In this document: one piece after another, positions 10,995 through 21,600 of the stretch
Layout of the letters: every line of letters begins with the position of its first letter
How positions within the stretch are numbered: position 1 is the first letter of the stretch
Assembly (NCBI GenBank): GCA_036362985.1
Contig: JAYGXS010000005.1
Coordinates: forward strand, 4,217,258 to 4,281,257
Direction of reading: 5' to 3'
From: Ligula intestinalis
Lineage: Eukaryota; Platyhelminthes; Cestoda; Diphyllobothriidea; Diphyllobothriidae
Length of the DNA: 64,000 nucleotides
The notes under the pieces: model-generated
What the model was told of the DNA's origin: nothing
The model's database searches: none
Seen by the model: only the letters and a program-made list of their open reading frames with translations
Position numbers and translations under genes: made by a program

Positions 10995-11880
10995 TTTTTA
11001 AATATGCTGATGATATGTTTGTTGGCCATCCACTGAAAAGTCAGTCACATCTCCAAATACTGAAGAACGGCTTTGACCAAACCTCAACATGGCGTCAGCA
11101 AATGGCCTTTTACTTAACGAGCTAGAGCCAATCCAGTGTATTTTTCGACTGCGACCCTCTCTTAGTCCCGAAATTAGTGACATTCTGCCCACCAAAGTAT
11201 CCTCTTTCCGATACCTTGGTGTTACACTAGCACCCAACCTTGCATTTACTCTTCACACAGAAGGTCATTTTATCAAAATCCGTAAACTTTTATATTACAT
11301 CAACCGCTTGCGTTCATATCACACACCACAAGCCCAAATCTGGCGTTTTTAGATGCCCGCATTATTCCCCTTATTCTTTACTGCTCTCCGGTTATGTTTC
11401 CAGACTAACTTAAAAAAAGACCTAGTCATTTTTAAACGTAGCCTCCGAATGCTCTCTTCATCTGTCAGTATTTCCTATGTTTTTTAGCTGAAATTATAAT
11501 ACAGCGCCATTTTAAAATGGTCAAGCAATTTGCTGATCGCATTGTTAATGAGGTCGCTCACCGTCTCCACTGTAAACTAGTGACTGCAAAGTCTTCCCGT
11601 CCCATGCGTCGAGGTATCCGTCATATGTCTTGCCGCACATCAGCATATCAGCACTCACTACTCCCATTCCTAGCACGCTACCTCACCTGTGAAGAAGCGG
11701 AATTTGAGAAGTTGAAAGCCAATCAGTCTCCATACTTGATGTGAATATCGTGTAAAACTTGAATTGTGAATATTGCATGATCTTTTACCTTTGACCTTTT
11801 AACATGACCTCTTAATTACCTTATCCAGTGCTCTCCGTGAATGGAGCCGTTTTTGCTGCAAGTTCAGGATTTTACCATCC
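10995..11880 (+). pseudogene. Truncated LINE reverse transcriptase with 3' UTR, copy 1
   Basis: The fragment starts just before FFKYADDMFVGHP (catalytic YADD at 11003-11014), then shifts frame to ANGLLLNE and SSFRYLGVTLAPNL, and shifts again to KQFADRIVNEVAHRLHC, ending in KLKANQ at about 11735. This order (YADD box, NGLxLNxxK, YLGV) is typical of non-LTR reverse transcriptases of the jockey/CR1-like group. The 5' part is missing, as usual after incomplete reverse transcription. A 3' UTR (TATCGTGTAAAACTTGAATT onward) is shared with 19260-20215. At least two frameshifts and a stop near 11350 make it dead. Confidence 0.8.
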
Positions 11881-13689
11881 TCTATATAGAATTCTTCTTC
11901 TTCAGTCGTGTGATGGACGCCGCGCAAACCGTGCTCCACTATTATCTCCTTCCCGCACAAGTCGCCAGTACCGGTTCCACTTCATGTTGCGCCCACAGTT
12001 GACCACATCGGCATTTAGCACTTCTGTCCCATCAAAGCTTGTCCAAAAAGCCTTCCATGAATTCAATTACGCCTAAAAATCATTTTCTGGGCGAGTGCAT
12101 GCGTAATGCACCCTCGGTAGGGAAATGTACCCGAGGCCGACAGTCCGAGTAGAAACAGCAACCAAATGCTTACTCAGACGAAGAGCGCAGTGCTGCCAAG
12201 ACAACATCGCACGACTTTGATAACATTCCTTTGTGAATATTTGCGCAGTTACTTTGGTCAAATAAGCATTTATCACATCGCATTGCAATTGGATTTGGAG
12301 AAATTAAGAGTGGCTTGAGGACAGTGTTACCAAAAATTGTTTACGTACGTTGATGCAAATATAGTCAGTAGTATCCTTTGATTTTGAGAGCGCGGAATAT
12401 GCTTTATGTAATTTTGACGAGCGCCTGATTAGAATATGCATGCTCCATGCGTTTATCTATGCTTCAGGGAAACGTACGCCCTCCCTACCCACCAAACAAT
12501 CAACGCAGATTTCTCAATTCGTAGCCAATTTGAAATCGGATTCCGGGGATTAACAAAGGCTGTACCAGTAGCCGACGTGATTTTAATCACCGAGCCTGAC
12601 AGATTCGTGCAGTTTAAATAATGCGCTTAATGGTTTTTGATCCCCTGAAATGTTTAGTTTTTACGTAATACTACTTATTTAACGCTGACAACCACTTCAT
12701 AAACACTGACGAGAAGCATACGCGTCGAGGAGGGGCAAACACCGACTCAGAACAGCTTAATTTTCGTCGACCCAATATCATGCTATTGGTGCTATACTGC
12801 ACCGAGTAGTCCACGATGAATAGAGACCCTGGGACGCAGAAGGTCAACACCGGCCCTTCCATTTTTTTTTTAATGATGCAGTTCGCAAATGCAAAACATA
12901 TCCGCGATGGCGCCGCAATTGCTCAAGCAACCTGTCAACCCGTCAAACGTCGATGGTTAAAACTTCTGAGCCAACAAAAAATACATAACGTGATGTTTCT
13001 ATGCATGACTTGAGACAGTCAAATTTGGACGGTTATTCGCAAGCCTAATAATCAATAATCATTTAATCAAAAGAGCTTTATGCAGACAGAACGCATAGAC
13101 ACAAGGTGTGACATCTTTCCACTCAGCACAGATCAGTTGTCACTTCCACGTGTCGTCCAGAGCCACAGTAAATTCCTACTATAGCAGCCCGTTGTGTAAG
13201 CCATAGCGCCACACGCAAAAACAAGGAGTTTTACCTCCTGAGTTTTAAAAGTGTCATTTGCTAGTGTCCATAGCTAGGGAAAAAACAAAAAAACAAACGA
13301 CTACAGCTATCCGTTGACCTCTCTGCCACCGGACAGCCATGAAAGCTATAAACCTCCTCACTGTGCATCCAAACTACGCATCTTCTAACCACTGCTTTTG
13401 ATGAGTAGCCATCGCTATCAGTAGTCATCACACCAGGAACATCAGCAACAGTGTTGCAATCAGAAGCATTAATGACTCGTTTGCGGACTAAAAAACCATA
13501 ATAACATCAAACCCAAATCTCAGCTAGGAATGCGGGTGCTGTTTATTACCGTAGACATGTAGTTGCGCACCCATTACGTCCTATATATGCTGCACCCAGA
13601 GCGCTTCCCTTGCCATGATCAGCAACTGCGTCTGGCAGATTGTAAGGAGACTGTTATGGCCATTTCTGCTTATTATCCGTCGTACACGA
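11881..13689. other. No gene seen
   Basis: Unassigned AT-rich sequence after the LINE. Short ORFs on both strands carry no recognisable motif. Confidence 0.35.
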
Positions 13690-13795
13690 GTCATGCCCAG
13701 TCATACGCGAGTTCAAGTCTCGAATGGTCACAGCTTGGGGCTGGATATAACTGGCTGACAAAGGCTGAAAACCTGCTAATAGAAGTGAAAAAGCA
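13690..13795 (+). repeat. tRNA-derived SINE-like fragment
   Basis: A B-box-like GCGAGTTCAAGTCTCG followed by GGATATAACTGGCTGACAAAGGCT matches the head-to-core junction of the SINE-like family seen also at 51820 and 56975. The left part and tail are missing. Confidence 0.5.
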
Positions 13796-13855
13796 AGTCT
13801 CGATAAGTAATTAAGAGTAAGATGACTGGATCAATGGAACAACAATTTTATTCAC

Positions 13856-13891
13856 CTGACGTTTGGATGTCTGCTGCGGATTCATCATTAG
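13856..13891 (-). ncRNA. Hammerhead-like motif, decayed, left member of pair
   Basis: Minus strand: CTAATGA (one change from CTGATGA), ATCCG with the right arm mutated, CAAAC (G lost), GTC, AGGTGAAT. A CCTATAAATACTGC box lies about 65 nt upstream on the same strand, identical to the one at 9385. It is inverted relative to the endonuclease relic at 14116-14330. Confidence 0.5.
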
Positions 13892-14115
13892 AGACATAAG
13901 CAGAAAGCAGTGGCAGATGCGAGTAGCGTATACACAGGAATTTGCAGTATTTATAGGATGCAGTAATTACTGCAAACATACAACGACAATTAACGGCAAT
14001 TGCCTTCTTGCGTGTTGACAGTTTGTTGACCGCCATGCAGACTCTAACTTAATGAACTTTCATCATGTGTGAGCATGATGCTTGCTCGGCCACTGCTCGG
14101 TTTCACCATCTGACA

Positions 14116-14330
14116 CCAGAAACACAGCCACAGCAAGAAACATCTGGAGTCGTCTACAGGATCTGGTGCAGTCCGGTCAAAGCAAATATGTCGGAGACAG
14201 TGGCAGACTTCTCAAGACGCGAATTGATGAACACGCGGCAGCAGTGTGGCAGAATGATGCCAATTCTCAAGTTGCGGCTCATTTGACAACACTCAACCAC
14301 ACATGCAAAGAAGAAGACTCGATCACTGGG
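14116..14330 (+). pseudogene. PLE GIY-YIG endonuclease, frameshifted
   Basis: One plus-strand frame gives QQETSGVVYRIWCS (intact GIY part); the next frame continues KYVGDSGRLLKTRIDEHAA (YIG part with the expected R and H) and NSQVAAHLTTLNHTC. A single frameshift near 14165 separates them. The reverse transcriptase and C-terminal tail are absent. It lies between motifs at 13856 (minus) and 14799 (plus). Confidence 0.75.
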
Positions 14331-14347
14331 ACAATATGTTGATTAGC

Positions 14348-14383
14348 CTGAAATTTCGATATCTGTCGCGCATATATCATCAG
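14348..14383 (-). ncRNA. Extra hammerhead-like motif, minus strand
   Basis: Minus strand: CTGATGA, hairpin ATAT-GCGCGACAG-ATAT, CGAAAT, TTC, AGG. The spacing is the same as in the others, but GAAAC is GAAAT and the following triplet is TTC. It interrupts the 13856-14830 unit and probably marks another truncated PLE inserted there. Confidence 0.4.
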
Positions 14384-14798
14384 AGACATGAGGAGCAGAC
14401 CCAAGCACACATTCGAGTTTGATGAGGCTGAAATTCTCGCAATCGGGTCAGCCAAGAATTACTTGAGTGATGGTTCATGGGCCTCCAATCCACTAACAAA
14501 CGCCACGATTTGCCCGATCCATATTCGCTGTGGAGGCTCGATTTGACCAAAGCTGGTCGCCACTCGGGAAATGCACAGGCCACCGCTTCGTCTTACGCCA
14601 ACACCGGAGAGTCAGATGGCTAAGCAATCATCACCTCCGATTCCACCACACGTAATGAAAGTTCAGCAAATCGGAACCCGCATGCTGGTCAACAAACTGG
14701 CAACGCGCAAGAAGTTAATTACCGATAATTGTTGTATGTTTGCAGTAATGACTGTATCATTGCAAAAATTCCTGGGCATAAGCTACTCCTTTATGTTA

Positions 14799-14830
14799 CT
14801 GCTTCCGCAACGGATCTTGAAACGTCAGGT
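14799..14830 (+). ncRNA. Hammerhead-like motif with 4-nt deletion, right member of pair
   Basis: CTG directly followed by CTTCCGCAACGGATCTTGAAACGTCAGGTGAATTAAA: the ATGA of the first core box is missing, while hairpin, GAAAC and GTC are kept. It closes the unit begun at 13856. Confidence 0.45.
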
Positions 14831-14867
14831 GAATTAAATTGTTGTCCCTGTGATCAAGTCGTCTTCT

Positions 14868-15420
14868 TCTCGAAGATTTATAAGCCAGAAATGACAATTC
14901 TAGTCTCCATCGCCTTTGCCGACAATGCTATCTGCTTGAGGCTACTAGCCGATACGGCCACTGTCTAGCCCCGAGAAATAAGGCTGGAGGCAGAGCGCGA
15001 CAAGAGAGTTGCGTTAATGGTCCGTGAACCTGCATCCATGAGCACCTGCCTCTGTCTAGTTTAAATCCAAAACACCAGACAAAGATACTTTTGTTGCATC
15101 TTCTTATTCTGAACTGCTTTCCGGAACTCCCCTATTGTTTGCTGAAAAAATGGTTCCAACAAGTAGAAATTTAGAAAATGCGCGATGACGAGGATCGTGG
15201 AATGGCTGTGGTGGTGGGACAAGAGATGGGGGAAGGGTCAACAGTTGAATGTATCTCTCGGATTTACAAAGTTCAGCCAGCGAAGGTAGTCGAAATAAAC
15301 GCCCTGGTACTTAACTACTGACTGCTTCGACCTCATTCTCTCTGCGTCACGCAACAGTACAATGTTCCAACTGTTCTGCCAACTGACGAGATGCGACAGA
15401 GTTAAACAAGCGAGCATTTT
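14868..15420 (+). repeat. SINE core plus tail unit, first copy of direct repeat
   Basis: It starts with the shared SINE core (ATAAGCCAGAAATGACAATT, then CAGTCTCC-like and TTTGCCG), then a tail with GAGAAATAAGG, AGAGTTGCGTTAATGGTC and CTGAACTGCTTTCCGGAACT. The part from about 14955 recurs at 15967-16410 in the same orientation, with the LINE 3' end 15425-15955 between the two copies. Confidence 0.6.
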
Positions 15421-15424
15421 GCCC

Positions 15425-15955
15425 TACGGAAACGATGATTATAGGATTTAATGGGTAGCGAATTAGGATAGGCAGCGGAATATACCTTAATAACTGCTTA
15501 TGCATTCTCGTTTTATTGTATTTAGAAATTTTTTTGATTGATATCTGTAGCTTTTTCCAATATGTATTTTTATTTCAAGTACTGCAGCAAAACCCGTTTA
15601 TCAAAATGCAGGTTTCTTGAACTTCCCCCAAAAAATAGAAATGGTGGTTAGGAGTTCGTCTCTTTTAACTAACCTGAGGCCCAACTTACCATTCTGGAAT
15701 AAAGTTAGTATAGTCCGCGGCGCGAAGCGCCGCACACACCTTCAATTTACATGTGGAACAACTTACTCCCAGCAGCCGCGGGAAACAAACGCAATTACAT
15801 TTTTCCAATTGACACTTACTTGGACAAATTTTTTCGACAACCATTTCTACTTCTCTACCCCCAAAACACCTATAGCCACCGTTTATGTGGGAAAAATGCT
15901 GGGACTAGGGGTACATGAGGTGCATTGCTTAAACAACCTTTTACACCGAGTGTGT
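15425..15955 (+). mobile_element. LINE 3'-end fragment, copy 1
   Basis: This block aligns with 23425-23950 over its whole length. A frame near 15745-15850 reads MWNNLLPAAAGN then FPIDTYLDKFF, the WNxLPxxV...F...LDxxL signature at the very end of many LINE reverse transcriptases. A perfect 7-bp hairpin (GCGGCGC-GAA-GCGCCGC, 15717-15733) precedes it. The rest of the reverse transcriptase is missing. Confidence 0.65.
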
Positions 15956-15966
15956 CAAAGCGGAGC

Positions 15967-16410
15967 AGAGCGTTAGTAAAATTGGCCTAGAAATGAGGCC
16001 TAAGGCAGAGCGGAACGAGTAAGTCCCGTAAGCGGTCGGTGAACTTTCATTAACGAGCAAATACCTCTGTCCAGTGGGAACCCAGAACGCCAGACAACGA
16101 GACTTCTATTGCACCTTTCTAGTCTGAACTGCTTTCCGCAACTCCCCTATTGGTTTCTGATCGGTGGCAATTAGGAAAATGCGTCCTTATAAGGATGCAG
16201 AAATAGCCGTGGTGACAGATGAGAAGCGTCATCAGTGCAGCCATAGGAGGTTGTCCGAATAAATGCCCTGGTACTTAACCACTGACTGATTCGAACTCAT
16301 TTTCTCTCTCTCTCTCTCTCTCTCTCTGATGCAGTAGTCAAACTGTTCCAAAAAATTACCAAGTTAGTAGGTGCAACGGCTAACAGAGCTAAACAATCAA
16401 ACGCTGTCAT
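15967..16410 (+). repeat. Second copy of the 14955 tail unit, with (CT)n
   Basis: It shares CTGAACTGCTTTCCGCAACT, AATGCCCTGGTACTTAACCACTGACTG and the GTTCCAA...GCCAA/ACCAAG blocks with 14955-15420. A (CT)n tract (16302-16327) replaces the CTCTCTG of the first copy. No coding frame is conserved. Confidence 0.65.
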
Positions 16411-16943
16411 TCTTCTGCTGAATTTGACAGTGGAGCGGATTGCTTACTGCGTGTTTTTCCGCCCACAGTTCTCCTCTCCTCCTCCTCCTTCTTCCCCTTC
16501 TCCTCCGCTTCCTACCCCTCGAAACAGGGTTTAATCAATTAGCGGACGATTGTGCTGCTGCCCTGGGTGCAAGCAAAAACCTCGTTCACAAAAACTGGAA
16601 CTTCTTTGAACGAACTTTGCCGTCAAATTGCCCAGCTTTGCAGTTGTGTTGTCAAAAGGCCTCCGATTTCACGCTCCCGAAAAAAAATCCCTTACGATTA
16701 GGTCCCTCAGTTGCTGCGTCTCCTCCGAATGTTCCTTTAGGGGTGCTTTTTGGAGCCATAAAGCATTCAATGGCTTCCACTAGCTGGAAGCCGAAAAGGA
16801 TTAAGACCAGATTATTCGCAAAAATTCGACTTGAATAGTGATGTTTGCGCTTGTGCCGAAGCTTCAGTAAGACAGTGGAGCTAATGAGACTATTAAAGTC
16901 CCGCGTTTGTCAACTCAAACACTGGAACAAGAACTCTAGTAAC

Positions 16944-16979
16944 TTGCCGTTTCAGATTCACAATCAAACGCATCATCAG
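16944..16979 (-). ncRNA. Solitary hammerhead-like motif
   Basis: Minus strand: CTGATGA, GCGTTTGATTGTGAATC (imperfect hairpin), GAAAC, GGC, AAG. First and second core boxes are intact, cleavage triplet GGC. No partner or endonuclease relic is visible nearby, so it is probably a solo PLE terminus. Confidence 0.45.
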
Positions 16980-18960
16980 AGATAGTAACTGGCAGATATT
17001 TACGAAGGCTTTAGCTGTCAGGCATATTGAAAAGTTATGCAAAAGACATTTCGCTACACCACTGTTTACTTTCAAAAAGCGAACCTACCACACACAAATT
17101 ACTAGAATATCCAATAAAACAACTAAAATAAGTGTTTACGTTTGAAGGGTTACTTAGGCAGTGACGTACGATTAATAAGCGTCAGCCATACTTCAAGGAG
17201 AGTTCAGTCATTTCAGTTGGCCGACTTTTAAAAGTGTTTTTCTGCGGTCATCTGTGAAGCCAATTTTCTGCATAAATGATCACATTGTGTGTTATGATTT
17301 CCCTACTTTCGTCTTCGATGCATTTAGAGGTGGAAACATATTTGAAAGCAAGCATACGCCAAAACATTCTTTTTGTACTCTCTTTTAGCAAGGTACGTTA
17401 TCTTCAAATATATTTCTTCGAAAAGTGCTTTCTTTGAGTAAAACAGTTTATGAGATTGGCGAAGATCATGAAATGTCCATTCATAAGGCATTATATCTGG
17501 CAATTTATTAATGTTGTTTTCAACACCTACAACCTAACCCACATGCAGAGTTACATTTCATGAGAGAAATGTGACCTATTCCAGCTAACGGAGAGAAATA
17601 AGTGATTTCCCTAAGATTGAATGTAAACAGCATGAAGCTTGAAAAGTTGACATGCAAATGCAAAGTCGGAACCGATGCAAAATTATTCGATAACTTCGAA
17701 GTCTATTTTAAACCGATATGTACTAATTATTAAATATATAATTATTTAATAAGGCGTAATCTTCGCCCAACCTAATAGAATATAGAATATCTTCCTGCAC
17801 GTCTCCAATAAAATATATTTAGAAGTTATGACAGCACCGAAAATCAATGGCAAATAGTTATTTTTAAATTTCATAGGGAGAGCGTAATTTCGGCTACAAA
17901 TTGTTTGAATAATCTTATGTTTCGTTACATAAACGCGCGCCATAAATAGTTCGTTTTTAGATTATATTTTATTGATGACTAACAGTTTATTTTATTTAAG
18001 TTTCAGGTTAGTTTTCGGTTAAGGTAGGTAGGCTTATTTTACTTTACGTTTATTTGGTAAATTAACGTTGGTTTTAGTTTAATTTGTACTTAATTTAAAA
18101 TTTAATAGTGGCATACGGTCTTTGTTCTCTTTTTGCTTCACTTTGCTTGAATCTCGGAAATTCGTAGTGTTTTATTCTGATTGTCCGAGTTAAGAAGTTC
18201 CTGATATTTGCGTACTTGCACATTTAACTTATGCGCGCATTTTCGTTGCATAACAGTGGATAATTTAAATAATAATTTGCATATTTTCTAAGTTTACATG
18301 CTATTCTATTTTATTTATATTTCCATTTCTCTTTAATTCCCAAACTTTATGATCTTTATAATCACTGACTTCCTATTACACAAGGATGGGGTTTTGGTGT
18401 GCCCTTTTGGGACCTAAATTAAACTTCGACAAAATGTAGTTTTTTGCAGGCCGCCGAAAGTTGTCTCGTCTTAAAGTAAGCATCTTGATGGGATTTAAAT
18501 ATCTTGGGTCTAAGCCGCAAGCTAATAAATATTTCGATCCTACTTAAGTTATGTTTCAAAACGAAATTTCAGTTAAAATTTCATCAAACAACATAGATAC
18601 GGTCTGGCTAAGAGTTGTTAGTTGAAAATAGTTCACAGCAATTGACCAGTTAATGTGGAGCCCATAGCAACTTGAAAAGAGCCTCTTCCGGATAAATATT
18701 CGCTTCAATCCACACTCCAGCCTTCCAATTCAGGAGATTTTAATTGTGCGACTAAGTGCTTGAACGTTGTTGTGTTCTCGAGAACTACCATTCCCCCGAA
18801 ACAGCAGACGGAAGAACAGTGAATGGATAAGTAGGCAGTCCAGCGGGAAGGCCGCTAAGCACGCAATTCAGGCGTGCATCAAAAGGCAGTCTCTGTTCAA
18901 TTTATTAGAGCGCAAGGAAGGAATTTCTGGCCAGGAGACTGCGAGGGGGAGTGCGAGAAC
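16980..18960. other. No gene seen
   Basis: Very AT-rich; the segment 17940-18360 is a run of TTTAATTT-like low-complexity sequence. No motif was recognised on either strand. Confidence 0.4.
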
Positions 18961-18966
18961 GGGCAT

Positions 18967-19080
18967 GGAGTGTGTGTGTGTGTGTGTTTAAAGCCCAAAA
19001 AGTCGGTTGCCTAGGGTGACTTGGCCTACTAGGACTGTTTAAACCCAAGCGGTCGGCTACTTCATTCCAGTAGAGAACAA
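18967..19080 (+). repeat. (GT)n and a short tandem duplication
   Basis: A (GT)n tract at about 18971-18987 is followed by TTTAAAGCCCAAAAAGTCGGTTGCC and then TTTAAACCCAAGCGGTCGGCTAC, a diverged duplicate about 45 bp downstream. Confidence 0.5.
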
Positions 19081-19259
19081 AAAAGTCACTTAGTGGTTTC
19101 ACCGGTAAGCGAACCCTTACCGGAAGCTCCGGAGTTCGCAATTTCTTCTTCCTTACAACAAGAACCTGCGGCACGCATATTTGCATCTATTTGTGAGGAT
19201 TTGAGGTGCGATGCGCTTCGTTCGGCCTTACTTTTATGTACTGGACAGGAAGCATGTAA

Positions 19260-20215
19260 ACTCGAGCTTTCTTTGTGTCATCTCTTCACTCTCCACTCTG
19301 ATGGCCTACGATCGCCAAACGAATGCTTGTTTGCTAAATTTGCTGATAATATGGTTGTTGGCAACCCTGAAAAGTCACTCACTTCTAAAAATACTGAAGG
19401 ATGGGCTAGATCATGTCTTAACATGGTCGTCAGCAAATGGCCTACTACTTAACGAGCGAAAGTCATTCCAGTGTATATTTCGACTTCTTCCCTCTCCCAT
19501 TCCCGAAATTATTGACAGACTGCTCACCAAAGTATCCCATTTCTGATACCTTTGTGTTACACTAGCATTCAACTTTACATTTTCTCTGCTTATACAAGGC
19601 CTTTTTATCAAAATCCGTAAACTTTATATTATATCCGCTTCTTGCGTTCATATCACACACCGCAAGCCCTAATCTGGCGTTTTAACGATGCCTGTATTCT
19701 ACCCTTATTCTTTACTGCTCTCCGGTTATTTTTCCAGCCTTACTTATAAAACGCCTAGTAATTTTTAAACGTAGCCTCCGAATGCTTTCTTCATCTGCCA
19801 GTATTTCCTATGTTTTTTAGCTGAAATTATAATACAGCGCCATTTTAAAATGGTCAAGTAATTTTCTGATCGCATTCTTAATGAGGTCGTTCATCGTCTC
19901 CACTCTGAAATAATGACTGCGAAGTCTTTCAGTCCTATGCGTCGAGGTTTCCTTCATATGTCTTGCCGCACATCAGCATATCAGCACTCAGAACTCCCAT
20001 TCCTAGCACGCTACCTTGCGTTTGAAGAAGCAGAAGTTAAGGAGTCGAAAGCTGATCTGTCTCCGTAGTCTATTTGGATATCGTGTAAAACTTGAATTGT
20101 GAGTATTGCAGGACCTTTGACCTTTGACCTTTTAACATGACCCCTTATTTGCCTTATCATTTGCTCTCCGTAAATGGAGCCATTTTGGCTAAAATTTCAG
20201 GATATTACAATCCTA
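19260..20215 (+). pseudogene. Truncated LINE reverse transcriptase with 3' UTR, copy 2
   Basis: The relic begins slightly further upstream than copy 1: LFTLHSDGLRS, then FAKFADNMVVGNPEKS. The catalytic YADD/FADD box is FADN here, so the second metal-binding aspartate is lost. NGLLLNERKSFQCIF and a damaged YLGV region follow in shifted frames, then the same KQFADRI-like tail and 3' UTR as 10995-11880. The two copies differ at many sites and are truncated at different 5' points, consistent with separate insertions of one family. Confidence 0.8.
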
Positions 20216-21216
20216 AATTTAGCATTTTTCTGCATTTTACGCATTTATAGGGCTCATACTCTGACCAACTCACTTGATTACTCTCAAATGCCAAACTCAG
20301 CACAGACTGCCTCATTCTCATTCTCTTCCATAAACCAACCGCCGTTTCAGGCCAGGTTCTGGCAATAAGACGCATCCCAATATTGAACAACATGCTGATA
20401 CTATTTGTTATACCCCTACGGTCAGTTCACCACCTTTTGGTTCTTCATCAAATCGTTTTAGTTCTTTGATTCCAAATATGCTAGCAACTCAAAGAATCTC
20501 CCACTAGTAATTTGGTTGCTATCTTAATTATCGGCTTAATTATCGGCTTATAAGCAAATTTACGTCACCATTTAAATGTGGAAGAAATATAGTCCTTATT
20601 ATTCGTTTCCTTCCCAAACACGCATCAATTGGAGTCTGGAAATGACCCTCCTAGTATCTAAGGCGGTTCCATTGATATCAAATTTGCTTCTAGCTATGTA
20701 TTCCTCATCGTCTGCAAAATCAATCTTCACGGCCGTTCTTTGTTCACTCTTCTTTTCTACCTTATTCGGAAATCACAGAAAAGTAGTTAATCCAGTAGTT
20801 ACTCTATTTGTATGCGGCAACTTACAGTTTCACTGTATCAAGCGATGACATACACGGTCGTCAAGCAAGTTTGACCCCCAAGCGAAAACATGCTCTGTTT
20901 CTTCTACGCATTCTGGGACAATCTTTATTCTAAACCACCGTCTTGGATGACTCTAAATGTTCTCTTCCCACAAAGTCACTGTTAGTGTTCTAAGACGGCC
21001 GTTAAAAAGCATAATCCAACTTATTGAAAGACATATGCTTCGCGAAAACATGTCACCAAGAAATGGCCACTTTAAGGACTGGAGTCATATTAAATGATAT
21101 GGAATTGAATTTTGTCTATAAAAATATCATAAAGACATAGCTTCCCTGGATTTCCTTTGCTGTCAAAAACATCAGTTCAGCTTTCCTTTAGGTGTGTTAC
21201 TAACGGTTATATTCGT
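20216..21216. other. No gene seen
   Basis: Unassigned sequence. The open frame 20576-20848 has no recognisable domain, and the region lacks clear splice borders. Confidence 0.35.
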
Positions 21217-21600
21217 CAGTAATATCCTTCAGCCTATATCCGTAGCCGCCTTGTGGTGTAGGCTCAAGTGTGAGTTCCATGAGCGGACGAGTGTCTCCTC
21301 TAACAGATCGGTGTACGTGTATCTGCCACTCTATATCCCCGATCTAATGCTGGCAAGGCAACGGGCGTTTGACTTTGATCAGAGAGGTCACGAGTTTGAA
21401 GCTCGGGTGTGACTAGCTGACGATGGCTAATAAGCCAGAAATGGCAATCCTAGTCTTATTTGTTTTTGTCAGTAATGGCCTTCTGCCTATATCCTTAACC
21501 ACCTTGCAGTGTAGGCTAGAGTGTGGGCTCAAATAGCACCCTGTACGGCGAATGTGTCCTCTAACAGATCGGTGTACGCGAATCTGCCACTATATATATA
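21217..21600 (+). repeat. SINE-like dimer: two 125-bp tails around a tRNA-like head
   Basis: Two direct copies (about 21217-21338 and 21468-21597) share CAGTAATxxCCTTC-GCCTATATCC, GTGTAGGCT-AGTGTG and CTCTAACAGATCGGTGTACG. Between them lies a tRNA-like head with CACGAGTTTGAAGCTCGGGT (B-box-like) followed by the core GACGATGGCTAATAAGCC. The arrangement is core-tail, head-core, tail, i.e. a 5'-truncated copy followed by a fuller one. Confidence 0.6.

Noticed and set aside
16440..16838. 132-codon frame starting with a leucine-rich stretch resembling a signal peptide
   Set aside because: The leucines come from a CTCCTCCTC repeat, the rest matches no family I know, and it lies in a repeat-rich segment.
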